From Bacteroidia bacterium (lineage in GTDB: Bacteria > Bacteroidota > Bacteroidia > Flavobacteriales > Flavobacteriaceae): a stretch of 18,054 bases of DNA. The position numbers and the translations under genes were made by a program. The notes below the pieces were generated by a model that was not told where the DNA came from, searched no databases, and worked only from the letters and a program-made list of their open reading frames with translations. This document shows positions 7,353-14,543 of this stretch, one piece after another. Positions within the stretch are counted from its first letter, which is position 1, and each line of letters starts with the position of its first letter. The stretch lies in the NCBI GenBank assembly GCA_030429325.1, contig JAUICT010000009.1:1-18054 (forward strand), in the 5' to 3' direction.

Positions 7353-8459
7353 TTGAAAAAACTAAACAAACATTCGATCTCATTGTGGATTTCACTGCTG
7401 TTGCTGTGCATTGCCATTGGCATGGCGGTAACAGGCAATTTGGCCAGTGCTGGTCTGGTGATCATTGGCGTCTTTGTATTTTGTGCCTATGGCTTCAGCG
7501 GATATGAATCATTGAACGGCAATGTGTTTACGGCCTTGATATTCGCAGGGGTAACATTGGCACTGTATTACCCACAATATTTTACCTACATAGGGGATTT
7601 TAAACTTACGGGTCTCATCATACCCTTGATCCAAGTGATTATGTTCGGGATGGGAACCTCCATGAGCATCAATGATTTTGTGGGGATCATCAAGACCCCA
7701 AAAGGGGTTTTGGTAGGCGTCACGGCCCAATTGGCCATTATGCCCGTCATGGGATTTCTATTGGCCTCAATAAGTGATTTTCCACCTGAAATAGCTGCGG
7801 GGATCGTATTGATCGGTTGCTCGCCCAGTGGGGTAGCCTCCAATGTAATGGCCTATTTGGCCAAGGCAAATTTGGCCTTGTCCATTACCATTACATCCAT
7901 TGCCACCTTGATAGCTCCCTTTGTGACCCCTTTGCTGATGAAATTATTGGCCGGGGAATTCATCGAAATAGATGTATTGGGTATGATGTGGAGCATTGTT
8001 AAAATGATCATCTTGCCCATTGGTGCCGGTCTGTTGTTCAACAAGCTAAGAGGCGATGGGGCCAAGTGGTTGGATAAGGCCATGCCCATAATCTCTATGT
8101 TGGGTATCGGATTGATCATTGTAGTGATTACTGCGGCCGGAAGGGACAGTCTACTGGACATAGGTGGTCTTTTGATGGTGTTGGTATTGATACACAACCT
8201 TTTTGGATATACCTTGGGCTATTGGTTCGCACGACTAGTAGGCATGTCCGAGAGAGACTCCAGGACCATATCGATAGAAGTGGGCATGCAGAATGGGGGA
8301 CTTGCCTCGGGGATTGCAAACTCCTTGGGTAAAATTGCCACCATGGGACTTGCACCTGCCGTATTTGGTCCGCTAATGAACATTACGGGGTCTATCTTGG
8401 CATCGTATTGGCACAAAAGGCCTCCAAAAGGAGAAGAGATTGAGGAAGATAAAGAGTAA
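7353..8459 (+). CDS. Bile acid:sodium symporter (BASS) family transporter, probable 2-keto sugar acid importer
   Basis: A 368-residue integral membrane protein with about ten hydrophobic segments. The BASS hallmarks are visible: GCSPSGVASNVMAYLAKAN in the middle and the C-terminal sodium-site motif IEVGMQNGGLASG. The start is a TTG at 7353. An in-frame TAA lies at 7332-7334, and the next ATG would remove the first transmembrane helix. BASS proteins include carriers of 2-oxo acids (pyruvate, ketopantoate) as well as bile acids, and the wider BART superfamily contains the KDG transporter KdgT. Its position between exported enzymes and two cytosolic KDG/KDPG enzymes makes sodium-driven import of 2-keto-3-deoxygluconate the simplest role. 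Family assignment is firm; the substrate is inferred. Confidence 0.85.
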   Translation: MKKLNKHSISLWISLLLLCIAIGMAVTGNLASAGLVIIGVFVFCAYGFSGYESLNGNVFTALIFAGVTLALYYPQYFTYIGDFKLTGLIIPLIQVIMFGMGTSMSINDFVGIIKTPKGVLVGVTAQLAIMPVMGFLLASISDFPPEIAAGIVLIGCSPSGVASNVMAYLAKANLALSITITSIATLIAPFVTPLLMKLLAGEFIEIDVLGMMWSIVKMIILPIGAGLLFNKLRGDGAKWLDKAMPIISMLGIGLIIVVITAAGRDSLLDIGGLLMVLVLIHNLFGYTLGYWFARLVGMSERDSRTISIEVGMQNGGLASGIANSLGKIATMGLAPAVFGPLMNITGSILASYWHKRPPKGEEIEEDKE

Positions 8460-8512
8460 GAAATCAGATTAAATTAAACAATAACAAACAAGAAATACGA
8501 TTAGTAGAAGGA

Positions 8513-9559
8513 ATGAAAAGAGTTGTGACATTTGGTGAGATTATGCTGCGATTGGCCCCTGAAGGTTTTTTAAGGTTTTCGCAAGCAAGCAGTTTTGATG
8601 TGGTGTACGGTGGGGGAGAGTCCAATGTGGCCGTTTCCTTGGCCAATTATGGGGTTCCCGTGGATTTTGTAACACGGCTTCCCAAAAATGATATAGGGGA
8701 ATGTGCCCTCATGGAGATGAGAAAAAGAGGGGTTGGCACCGAACATATTGTGTTTGGTGGGGACCGTCTTGGAATCTACTTCTTGGAGACCGGTGCCGTG
8801 AGCCGGGGAAGTAAAGTGGTCTATGACCGTGCCCATTCGGCCATGGCCGAGATCACCAAAGGTATGGTGGATTGGGAAACGGTGTTCAAAGGAGCCGAGT
8901 GGTTCCACTGGACGGGGATCACTCCCGCCATATCCCAAGGGGCTGCCGATGCCTGTATCGAAGCGGTCAAGGCTGCAAAAAAATTGGGACTTACGGTTTC
9001 CACAGACCTTAACTACAGAGCAAAACTTTGGAAGTACTGCGACGATGCCAAGCGTGAGGAGATCATGTCCGAACTGACCTCATATTGCGATATCGTCCTA
9101 GGAAACGAGGAAGATGCCGAGAAGCACTTTGGGATCAAACCGGAAGGGTTGGACATCACTACCCAAGGCGAGCATGTTAAAGCAGAAGCCTTTTTGTCGG
9201 TTTGTAAGCAAATGATGGAACGTTTCCCCAATGCCAAAAAAGTGATCACTACCCTGAGGGGATCTATATCTGCCTCGCACAACACTTGGGCAGGGGTTTT
9301 GTATGATGGGAAGACCATGTACAAGTCCAGTGAGTATCAGATCACCCATATTGTGGACCGTGTAGGTGGTGGGGATTCGTTTATGGGTGGTCTAATTTAT
9401 GGACTGCTCAAGTATCCCGAAGATGATCAAAACGCATTGGACTTTGCGGTAGCGGCTTCTTGCCTGAAACATACCATCAAGGGAGATGCGAACTTGGTAA
9501 CCGTGGATGAAGTGGAGAAACTCATGGGAGGAGATGCCTCTGGAAGGGTTGCCCGATAA
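8513..9559 (+). CDS. kdgK: 2-keto-3-deoxygluconate kinase (PfkB family)
   Basis: A 348-residue cytosolic protein without signal peptide. PfkB/ribokinase features are in order: VVTFGEIMLRLAP at the N-terminus, substrate-binding GGGESNVAVSLA (33-44), RLPKNDIG (55-62), STDLNYRAKLW (163-173) and the ATP/anion-hole signature DRVGGGDSF with catalytic Asp288. This variant and the DLNYR segment are typical of KDG kinases rather than ribokinase or fructokinase. It phosphorylates KDG to KDPG with ATP. The KDPG aldolase gene follows 26 bases later. Its presence implies that the upstream deamination yields unphosphorylated KDG, unlike the Salmonella dga route, where the substrate is phosphorylated on uptake. 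Confidence 0.9.
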   Translation: MKRVVTFGEIMLRLAPEGFLRFSQASSFDVVYGGGESNVAVSLANYGVPVDFVTRLPKNDIGECALMEMRKRGVGTEHIVFGGDRLGIYFLETGAVSRGSKVVYDRAHSAMAEITKGMVDWETVFKGAEWFHWTGITPAISQGAADACIEAVKAAKKLGLTVSTDLNYRAKLWKYCDDAKREEIMSELTSYCDIVLGNEEDAEKHFGIKPEGLDITTQGEHVKAEAFLSVCKQMMERFPNAKKVITTLRGSISASHNTWAGVLYDGKTMYKSSEYQITHIVDRVGGGDSFMGGLIYGLLKYPEDDQNALDFAVAASCLKHTIKGDANLVTVDEVEKLMGGDASGRVAR

Positions 9560-9585
9560 TAATTATTTAGAATAGAAGAAGATAT

Positions 9586-10260
9586 ATGGCAAGGTACAGT
9601 AGATTGGAAGTAGCACAGGTGATGCAGGAAACGGGCATGGTCCCGTTGTTCTATCACCCTGATGTGGAACTTGGAAAAAAGGTGCTCAAGGCATGTTATG
9701 ATGGTGGGGCACGTTTGTTGGAATTCACGGCCCGTGGCGATTTTGCCTACGAGGTCTTTTCAGAACTCAACAAGTACGCTTTGTCCGAACTCCCGGGCAT
9801 GATCATGGGAGTGGGGTCCATCACGGATGCGGCAGCGGCCTCACTTTTTATACAGATGGGGGCAAACTTCATTGTGACCCCGTCGTTGCGTGAGGACATT
9901 GCAGTGACCTGCAACCGTAGAAAGATAATGTATTCCCCGGGCTGTGGCAGTCTAACGGAGATCAACAGGGCGGAAGAGCTTGGTGTGGAGATCATTAAAC
10001 TGTTCCCGGGATCCACCTATGGCCCCGGTTTCGTGAAGGCGATAAAGGGGCCTCAACCTTGGACCAGCATTATGCCTACCGGAGGGGTAAGCACGGAAAC
10101 CGATAACCTGAAAGCGTGGTTTGCCTCTGGGGTGACCTGTGTGGGAATGGGATCTCAACTGATCAGCAAAAAGGTTTTGGCGGATCAAGATTATACCGGA
10201 TTGGAGAAATTGGTCCGGGATACGTTGAAAACCATTAAGGACATCCGAAGCGAACTTTGA
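9586..10260 (+). CDS. eda: KDPG aldolase (2-keto-3-deoxy-6-phosphogluconate aldolase)
   Basis: A 224-residue class I aldolase of the KDPG/KHG family. Visible active-site elements are LEFTARGD (Glu46, Arg50), GVGSITD (75-81), the YSPGCGSLTEI loop, the Schiff-base Lys138 in IIKLFPGS, and MPTGGVS near the C-terminus. It cleaves KDPG to pyruvate and glyceraldehyde-3-phosphate in the cytosol, the last step of the Entner-Doudoroff route. It closes the ten-gene run, 26 bases after kdgK, and no same-strand gene follows for 299 bases. I see no convincing intrinsic terminator directly after it. Activity on 4-hydroxy-2-oxoglutarate is possible for the family, but the pairing with kdgK favours KDPG. Confidence 0.92.
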   Translation: MARYSRLEVAQVMQETGMVPLFYHPDVELGKKVLKACYDGGARLLEFTARGDFAYEVFSELNKYALSELPGMIMGVGSITDAAAASLFIQMGANFIVTPSLREDIAVTCNRRKIMYSPGCGSLTEINRAEELGVEIIKLFPGSTYGPGFVKAIKGPQPWTSIMPTGGVSTETDNLKAWFASGVTCVGMGSQLISKKVLADQDYTGLEKLVRDTLKTIKDIRSEL

Positions 10261-10559
10261 AGATAAAGTTCTCAAGAGTCAAAATTATAATCGAGCCATT
10301 GACAAAGCTTGATTTGCCCTATGTTTCAATAATTGAAGGATTGGACACTTCATTTTGTTATTGGTTTTTTTATTTAAATAGGTGAGGCTTTAGATTTTCA
10401 CTACCAGCATGTTTTGGCAAAATTAGCACCTCATTGTGCCCCTTTTGCACCCTAAATGTGGAAAGACTATCTATTATTTTAGTCTTGAAAATAAACTTTC
10501 TTGTGTAGTTTAATTCACGAAAAGGGTTCATTTTCATTTACAAACTGTAAGTGCTAAAA
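10261..10559. other. Intergenic stretch without a gene
   Basis: This AT-rich spacer follows the eda operon. No ORF of note is present. Two weak inverted repeats can be seen: TTCAAT/ATTGAA with a 1-base centre (10325-10337), and AAGACTA/TAGTCTT (10463-10469 and 10480-10486, 10-base loop). Neither is followed by a U-tract, so they are poor terminator candidates. A promoter for the small gene at 10560 is expected here, but no clear TAnnTTTG box at a sensible distance was found. Confidence 0.5.
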
Positions 10560-10781
10560 ATGGTAGAAGTCTTTAAAACCAATGTTCAGACGGTTGACCA
10601 AGCTGCTGTGGTCATGTTTCACTTAAAAAGAGAGTTTCCAGATTTTCAAATCGATTTTGATCTAGAAGATTGCGACAATATCCTACGGATAGAGACTGTG
10701 ACCCACTTTATGGATATTGAGACTATTCTACGTACTTTGAAAAATTGCGGTCTCCATGCTGAGATATTACCCGATATATAA
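10560..10781 (+). CDS. Small conserved-type hypothetical protein, possible HMA-like ferredoxin fold
   Basis: A 73-residue acidic protein from ATG 10560; an in-frame GTG at 10551 is also possible but the ATG is preferred. The sequence starts MVEVFKTNVQ, then an amphipathic helix (VDQAAVVMFHLKREFPDF), a strand-rich IDFDLEDCDNILRIET, a second helix (METILRTLKNCGL) and a final strand AEILP. This beta-alpha-beta-beta-alpha-beta order matches the heavy-metal-associated/ACT-like ferredoxin fold, but there is no CxxC metal motif. I recall similar short proteins in Flavobacteria, without a known function. It is separated from the operon by 299 bases and followed by decayed sequence. I do not assign a role. 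Confidence 0.65.
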   Translation: MVEVFKTNVQTVDQAAVVMFHLKREFPDFQIDFDLEDCDNILRIETVTHFMDIETILRTLKNCGLHAEILPDI

Positions 10782-10919
10782 GTAATATCATATGGCAATA
10801 AATTCAATGAATTCCTAAAGCGGTGATAGTTGCGTACGACAAAAAGATATAGACAAGAATGCCGTTAAAATTCTAGATGATAAAAAAACTGTGTTCTTAA
10901 AGCAAAAGATTGCAATTGG

Positions 10920-11173
10920 AATCCTAGTAATGTTCATGGCATTTTGATGAATGTCCCCGAGGACTTTAAGGCATGGCATGTCAAGGATATGGATAAAGTG
11001 GGAAGTTCGGCCCAGTCGGTGAAGGCACCATTGATTTTAAAAGGATTTTGAAGAAAAAGGAAGCTTCAGGGATGGTGAAATATTTTGTGGAACAGGACAG
11101 GACTTGGGATCAAAATCCCATGGAAGTAATAAAAATAAGCCACGAAGGACTTGAAGAAATAGGATTTCATTAG
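10920..11173 (+). pseudogene. C-terminal remnant of a sugar phosphate isomerase/epimerase (xylose isomerase-like TIM barrel)
   Basis: Two adjacent frames together spell the C-terminal end of this family. Frame one gives PEDFKAWHVKDMDKV (to ~11003), the usual WHVKDMD strand. After a frame change near 11001-11017, frame two gives GEGTIDFKRILKK, GMVKYFVEQDRTWD and a helix ending EGLEEIGFH with TAG at 11171-11173. Intact proteins are ~270-320 residues; the N-terminal two thirds cannot be found in 10782-10919, where only stop-rich sequence is seen. So this is a truncated and frameshifted relic, not a sequencing slip in an intact gene. These proteins act on sugars and sugar acids, so the relic may have belonged to the nearby sugar-acid locus. 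Confidence 0.75.
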
Positions 11174-11221
11174 AGAATAGGTAGAAATAGGGGTGAAGGG
11201 TGTAAGAAATCAAAAAAATAT

Positions 11222-11251
11222 TTTTTACAACCGAAGACATTAGTATCTTTG
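11222..11251 (+). promoter_or_regulatory. Bacteroidetes-type promoter for tRNA-Arg
   Basis: TATCTTTG at 11244-11251 matches the Bacteroidetes -7 consensus TAnnTTTG exactly. A T-rich/TTTACA segment (11222-11229) stands at the expected -33 distance, although without a perfect TTG. The mature tRNA begins 14 bases after the -7 box, so transcription would start a few bases before it. Confidence 0.75.
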
Positions 11252-11265
11252 CACCCGCAAACTTA

Positions 11266-11339
11266 GGTCGCGTAGCTCAGCTGGATAGAGCATCTGCCTT
11301 CTAAGCAGACGGTCGAAGGTTCGAATCCTTCCGCGATCA
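11266..11339 (+). tRNA. tRNA-Arg (anticodon UCU)
   Basis: A complete cloverleaf of 74 bases. The acceptor stem is GGTCGCG with CGCGATC (one G-T pair), the D stem GCTC/GAGC, the anticodon stem TCTGC/GCAGA with loop CTTCTAA (anticodon TCT at 11300-11302, reading AGA), the variable loop CGGTC, the T stem GAAGG/CCTTC with loop TTCGAAT, and the discriminator A at 11339. CCA is not encoded. A promoter lies just upstream and a hairpin terminator downstream, so it is a single-gene unit. Confidence 0.97.
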
Positions 11340-11367
11340 CGAATAAATCAACAAAAAGGTGAAAATG

Positions 11368-11404
11368 AAGCGAGCTAAAAAACATAGCTCGCTTTTGTTC
11401 TTTT
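11368..11404 (+). terminator. Intrinsic terminator of tRNA-Arg
   Basis: A 9-bp stem AAGCGAGCT / AGCTCGCTT (11368-11376 and 11386-11394) with a 9-base A-rich loop is followed by a T-rich run to 11404. It sits 28 bases after the tRNA end. Confidence 0.8.
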
Positions 11405-11458
11405 GGAAGCGGAGTTTTGTTTTGTTGATTTTTAGCACGGAGTGCTGTCAGGATATTC

Positions 11459-11476
11459 AATCCTTCCGCGATCACG
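11459..11476 (+). repeat. Direct repeat of the tRNA-Arg 3' end (possible attachment-site remnant)
   Basis: AATCCTTCCGCGATCACG at 11459-11476 is an exact 18-bp copy of 11324-11341, which spans the tRNA T-loop end, the 3' acceptor strand, the discriminator and two further bases. Homology continues weakly (ataaa after one mismatch). No 5' half of a tRNA precedes the copy. Such 3'-end duplications are typical of integrase attachment sites in tRNA genes, but here the copies start only 135 bp apart and no integrase is present. Confidence 0.65.
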
Positions 11477-11480
11477 GATA

Positions 11481-11511
11481 AAAAAAAGCAAGCTTAAAGC
11501 TTGCTTTTTTT
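11481..11511. terminator. Symmetrical hairpin terminator after the tRNA fragment
   Basis: Seven A's, then GCAAGC (11488-11493), loop TTAAA, GCTTGC (11499-11504) and seven T's give a stem that can be extended by A-T pairs. It could act in both directions. It lies immediately after the duplicated tRNA 3' end, as if that copy had kept its own tRNA terminator. Confidence 0.75.
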
Positions 11512-11946
11512 GGTTCGGATTATCTTGTAAATTCAAAGGAGTGGATATAGTATTCCATCATTGTCTACAATTTACTTATAATTGATAGTAACCCTTCAAA
11601 AAGAAACAAACTGTTTGTTATAATTCTTTGTGTTTATAGCTTATTAGGTTAAAATGTATAAAACACAAAAGGTTTTTGGTACTAATCCAAGTTTTCATTG
11701 TTCCAAGAGAGCCAATGTATAAACCACCAAAAAATAACCTTTGATTTTCATCTTCACTTATACATTTTAATACATCAAGTAGACATTAAAAATGGGTTTG
11801 GCCTGTGGTGTAATGTTTTTGGCGGAGATGAAGATTATAACAGGGTGTGAATACTAGCACAGTTTTTTTTATCGTTATTGTAGGTAATCATGACAAACTA
11901 TTAGCGACATTTTTCCTAAATTTAGTTTAATAACCTAGTGTGCTAC
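11512..11946. other. Intergenic stretch upstream of the histidine kinase
   Basis: No gene is seen. The stretch is AT-rich and holds a 15-bp palindrome AACAAAC-T-GTTTGTT (11605-11619) and the 122-bp inverted-repeat segment listed separately. The best promoter-like site before the kinase is TAAATTTA at 11917-11924, one mismatch from TAnnTTTG and without a proper -33 TTG, so it is only weakly supported. Confidence 0.5.
11649..11770. repeat. 122-bp segment bounded by perfect 13-bp inverted repeats
   Basis: TTAAAATGTATAA at 11649-11661 is exactly inverted as TTATACATTTTAA at 11758-11770. Further inward, AAAGGTTTTTGGT on the left pairs imperfectly with the ACCAAAAAATAACCTTT segment on the right, so the element could fold into a long imperfect hairpin. 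AATGTATAAA also recurs directly (11653-11662 and 11714-11723). There is no ORF inside. A MITE-like relic or a structured regulatory segment are both possible; AT-rich chance symmetry explains part of it. Confidence 0.5.
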
Positions 11947-14136
11947 ATGACGATTGACCAATCTCTATTTCAAAAAACCCCTGTACCAATAGCGTTATTG
12001 GATACCCATTTAACTTTTGTGGATTTTTCAGATCGATGGCTCAACCATTTTGGACTATCACGAAATACTTTGGGAAAACCCTTTTTTGAATCTATGCCAA
12101 AATTGCCCGAAGAGCTAAAACTGGACATCGATTATTGCTTGGAAGGTGTCAGTTTTAGAACAGATACCATGAGGGTAATTTTAGAAAATGGTGACAGTGT
12201 CTGGTACGAATGGAAGATAGATTCTGTAAAGGACGATGATGAAGAGGTAAGCGGGGTAATCTTGGTTTTGGAAGACGTTACTGGGAGAAAATTGGATGAG
12301 ACCCATTTGATAAAATCCCAGCAGGTTGCAAGGATAGGTGGTTGGGAAGTGGACCTATTGATGAATACCATATACTGGACCAACATTACACGAGAAATAC
12401 ATGAAGTGTCGAATGATTATGTCCCAAATCTTGAAGAGGGTATCTTATTTTACAAGGAGGGTCATAGTAGGGAAACCATTACAAGATTAGTGAAGGAAGG
12501 CATTGAGCACGGAACACCTTGGGATACAGAGTTACAAATTGTAACGGCAAAAGGAAAAGATCTTTGGGTAAGGGCCATAGGTGAACCTGAAATGATCGAT
12601 GGAAAATGTGTTCGGATAACTGGAACGTTTCAGGATATTGAAAGGCGCAAGAAAGCAGAGATTGAACACAAGAATATCAGTAAAAGATTGGCATTGGCTA
12701 CAAAGGCAGCCGGAATAGGGATTTGGGAATACGATGTTCAGAACAATGAAATATTCTGGGACCCGAACATGTATATACTCTATGGTATTGAAGCATCAAA
12801 TTTTAAGGGAGTATATGAAGCATGGCAAGCCTGCGTACTTCCAGAAGATTTGGAGAAAACTTCCATGGAGGTACAAGACGCCATAAATGGGAAAAAGGAG
12901 TTCAACACCACGTTTAGGGTAAAATGGCCCAATGGGAAAGTCCGGTGGATAAAAGCCGAAGCTACAGTCATAAGGGATAAAGAAGGACATGCCTTGCGAA
13001 TGATTGGGGTCAATACAGATATAACCGAGTTAAAAACGGCCCAATTGCAATTGGTTACCAGTGAAGAGTCGCTCCAAGGCGCTTTTGAGAACTCTTCCGT
13101 GGGAATGGCATTGGTGGGTATGGATGGTAGGTTCATTCAAGTGAACCAAAGTCTGTGCAATAGTTTGGGGTATACCAATTCGGAGCTATTGCAGTTGACC
13201 TTTCAGGATATTACCCACCCAGATGATTTGGAAATAGATCTTGCCTTGCTCCGCGAGGTTGTGGAAGGAAAACGATCCACGTATCAAATAGAGAAACGCT
13301 ATTTCGATAAAAGAGGACAGTTGGTGTATGTACTTTTAACCGTAACTTCAGTAAAGAAAATAGATGGGGAAATCTCCCATTTTATATCGCAGATTGTGGA
13401 TATTTCATCCCGGATTGCTGCGGAAAAGAAACTAAAGGGCTTGTTGCAGTTGACCACCAACCAAAACAACAGCCTTCTCAATTTTGCACATATTGTTTCG
13501 CATAATTTGCGTTCCCATGCGGCCAACCTTACCATGATCAGTGAGTTTCTTTTGGATGAAACATTGGCAAAGGAAGAACGCAAAGATACGTTGACGATGC
13601 TGGGCAGGGCTTCCCACGGGCTCAATGAGACCATTGCGCACCTTAATGAAGTGGTGCAGGTAAAACTGGAAACGGAAAAGAAACTAAAAGTGGTCCCTTT
13701 GCAGAAAACCGTGAACAAGATTTTAATGGATGTAAATGCCTTGATCATTGAAAACAAGATTCAGGTCAAGGTAGATGTTCCAGATAAAATGAATGTTAAA
13801 GGGGTTACGGCCTATATGGAAAGTATTATCCTGAATTTAGTGACCAATGCCATCAAGTACCGTAACCCTAAAAAGGAATGTGTACTTACCATTCATGCCA
13901 ATGGCGAGGGCCAGTACATTGAATTGATGGTAGAGGATAATGGACTTGGAATCGACCTAGAGAGGTACGGCCAGAAGTTATTTGGAATGTACAAAACCTT
14001 TCATGGCAACAAGGATGCTCGGGGCATCGGACTTTTTATCACCAAAAACCAGATAGAGTCCATGGGTGGACGCATAGAGGTTGAAAGTGAAATCAATATA
14101 GGAACAAAGTTTAGGGTAAAACTATTAAAAGCGTAA
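11947..14136 (+). CDS. Soluble multi-PAS sensor histidine kinase
   Basis: ATG 11947 is taken as the start (a GTG at 11938 is in frame), giving 729 residues. There is no signal peptide or membrane helix, so the kinase is cytosolic. Four PAS/PAC units follow one another at about residues 5-115, 125-235 (ARIGGWEVD), 245-365 (AGIGIWEYD) and 370-490 (ENSSVGMALVG), several ending in a PAC-type DITE/DIS helix. The dimerisation segment has the phospho-acceptor His519 in IVSHNLRSHA. The ATPase domain shows Asn634 (N box, NLVTNAIKY), Asp664 (EDNGLGID, G1) and the GIGLFITKNQ G2 box. The response regulator gene follows after 5 bases, so it is the probable partner. The ligand is unknown; PAS domains could bind haem, flavin or small molecules. 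Confidence 0.92.
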   Translation: MTIDQSLFQKTPVPIALLDTHLTFVDFSDRWLNHFGLSRNTLGKPFFESMPKLPEELKLDIDYCLEGVSFRTDTMRVILENGDSVWYEWKIDSVKDDDEEVSGVILVLEDVTGRKLDETHLIKSQQVARIGGWEVDLLMNTIYWTNITREIHEVSNDYVPNLEEGILFYKEGHSRETITRLVKEGIEHGTPWDTELQIVTAKGKDLWVRAIGEPEMIDGKCVRITGTFQDIERRKKAEIEHKNISKRLALATKAAGIGIWEYDVQNNEIFWDPNMYILYGIEASNFKGVYEAWQACVLPEDLEKTSMEVQDAINGKKEFNTTFRVKWPNGKVRWIKAEATVIRDKEGHALRMIGVNTDITELKTAQLQLVTSEESLQGAFENSSVGMALVGMDGRFIQVNQSLCNSLGYTNSELLQLTFQDITHPDDLEIDLALLREVVEGKRSTYQIEKRYFDKRGQLVYVLLTVTSVKKIDGEISHFISQIVDISSRIAAEKKLKGLLQLTTNQNNSLLNFAHIVSHNLRSHAANLTMISEFLLDETLAKEERKDTLTMLGRASHGLNETIAHLNEVVQVKLETEKKLKVVPLQKTVNKILMDVNALIIENKIQVKVDVPDKMNVKGVTAYMESIILNLVTNAIKYRNPKKECVLTIHANGEGQYIELMVEDNGLGIDLERYGQKLFGMYKTFHGNKDARGIGLFITKNQIESMGGRIEVESEINIGTKFRVKLLKA

Positions 14137-14141
14137 AACCA

Positions 14142-14543
14142 ATGAGTCAGTTGCAAAGTGCTTGTATTGTAGATGATGACCCCATACACTTATTCGGAAT
14201 GAAGGTCTTGATGAAAAGACTGGACTTTTCCGATGAGGTATTGGTGTTCCAAAATGGGCAAGAGGCCATAGATGGTCTTTTGGATAGGTTGGGGGCAGGG
14301 AAACTATTGCCCTCGGTCATTTTTTTGGATTTGAACATGCCTATCAAAGACGGTTGGGGCTTTCTGGATGACTTTGTGAAAATACCCCATCACAATAGGG
14401 AAAAGGTCACTATTTATGTGGTAAGTTCATCCATACATCCGTTGGACCAAGAGCGCGCCAAAAACTACGAGGTAGTGGGAAATTATATCATCAAACCCGT
14501 TAATGAGCACGAGCTAAAACAAATTTTAATCGGGAAAGATTAG
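14142..14543 (+). CDS. Single-domain response regulator (receiver only)
   Basis: A 133-residue CheY-type receiver without an output domain. The acidic pocket is Asp11-13 (VDDDP), the phospho-acceptor is Asp63 in FLDLNMP, the switch Ser95 lies in VVSSS and the conserved Lys118 is in IIKPV. It starts 5 bases after the four-PAS kinase and is probably co-transcribed and phosphorylated by it. With no DNA-binding domain it must act by protein contact or as a phosphate sink/relay, which is common for such pairs in Bacteroidetes. Its stop codon overlaps that of the convergent gene on the other strand. Confidence 0.93.
   Translation: MSQLQSACIVDDDPIHLFGMKVLMKRLDFSDEVLVFQNGQEAIDGLLDRLGAGKLLPSVIFLDLNMPIKDGWGFLDDFVKIPHHNREKVTIYVVSSSIHPLDQERAKNYEVVGNYIIKPVNEHELKQILIGKD

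Noticed and set aside
10299..10327. Possible promoter TTG-N18-TATGTTTC after eda
   Set aside because: The -7 box has a mismatch and the next gene starts more than 200 bases away.
11605..11619. 15-bp palindrome AACAAAC-T-GTTTGTT as an operator
   Set aside because: It is more than 300 bases from the next start codon in AT-rich sequence, with no promoter that it clearly overlaps.
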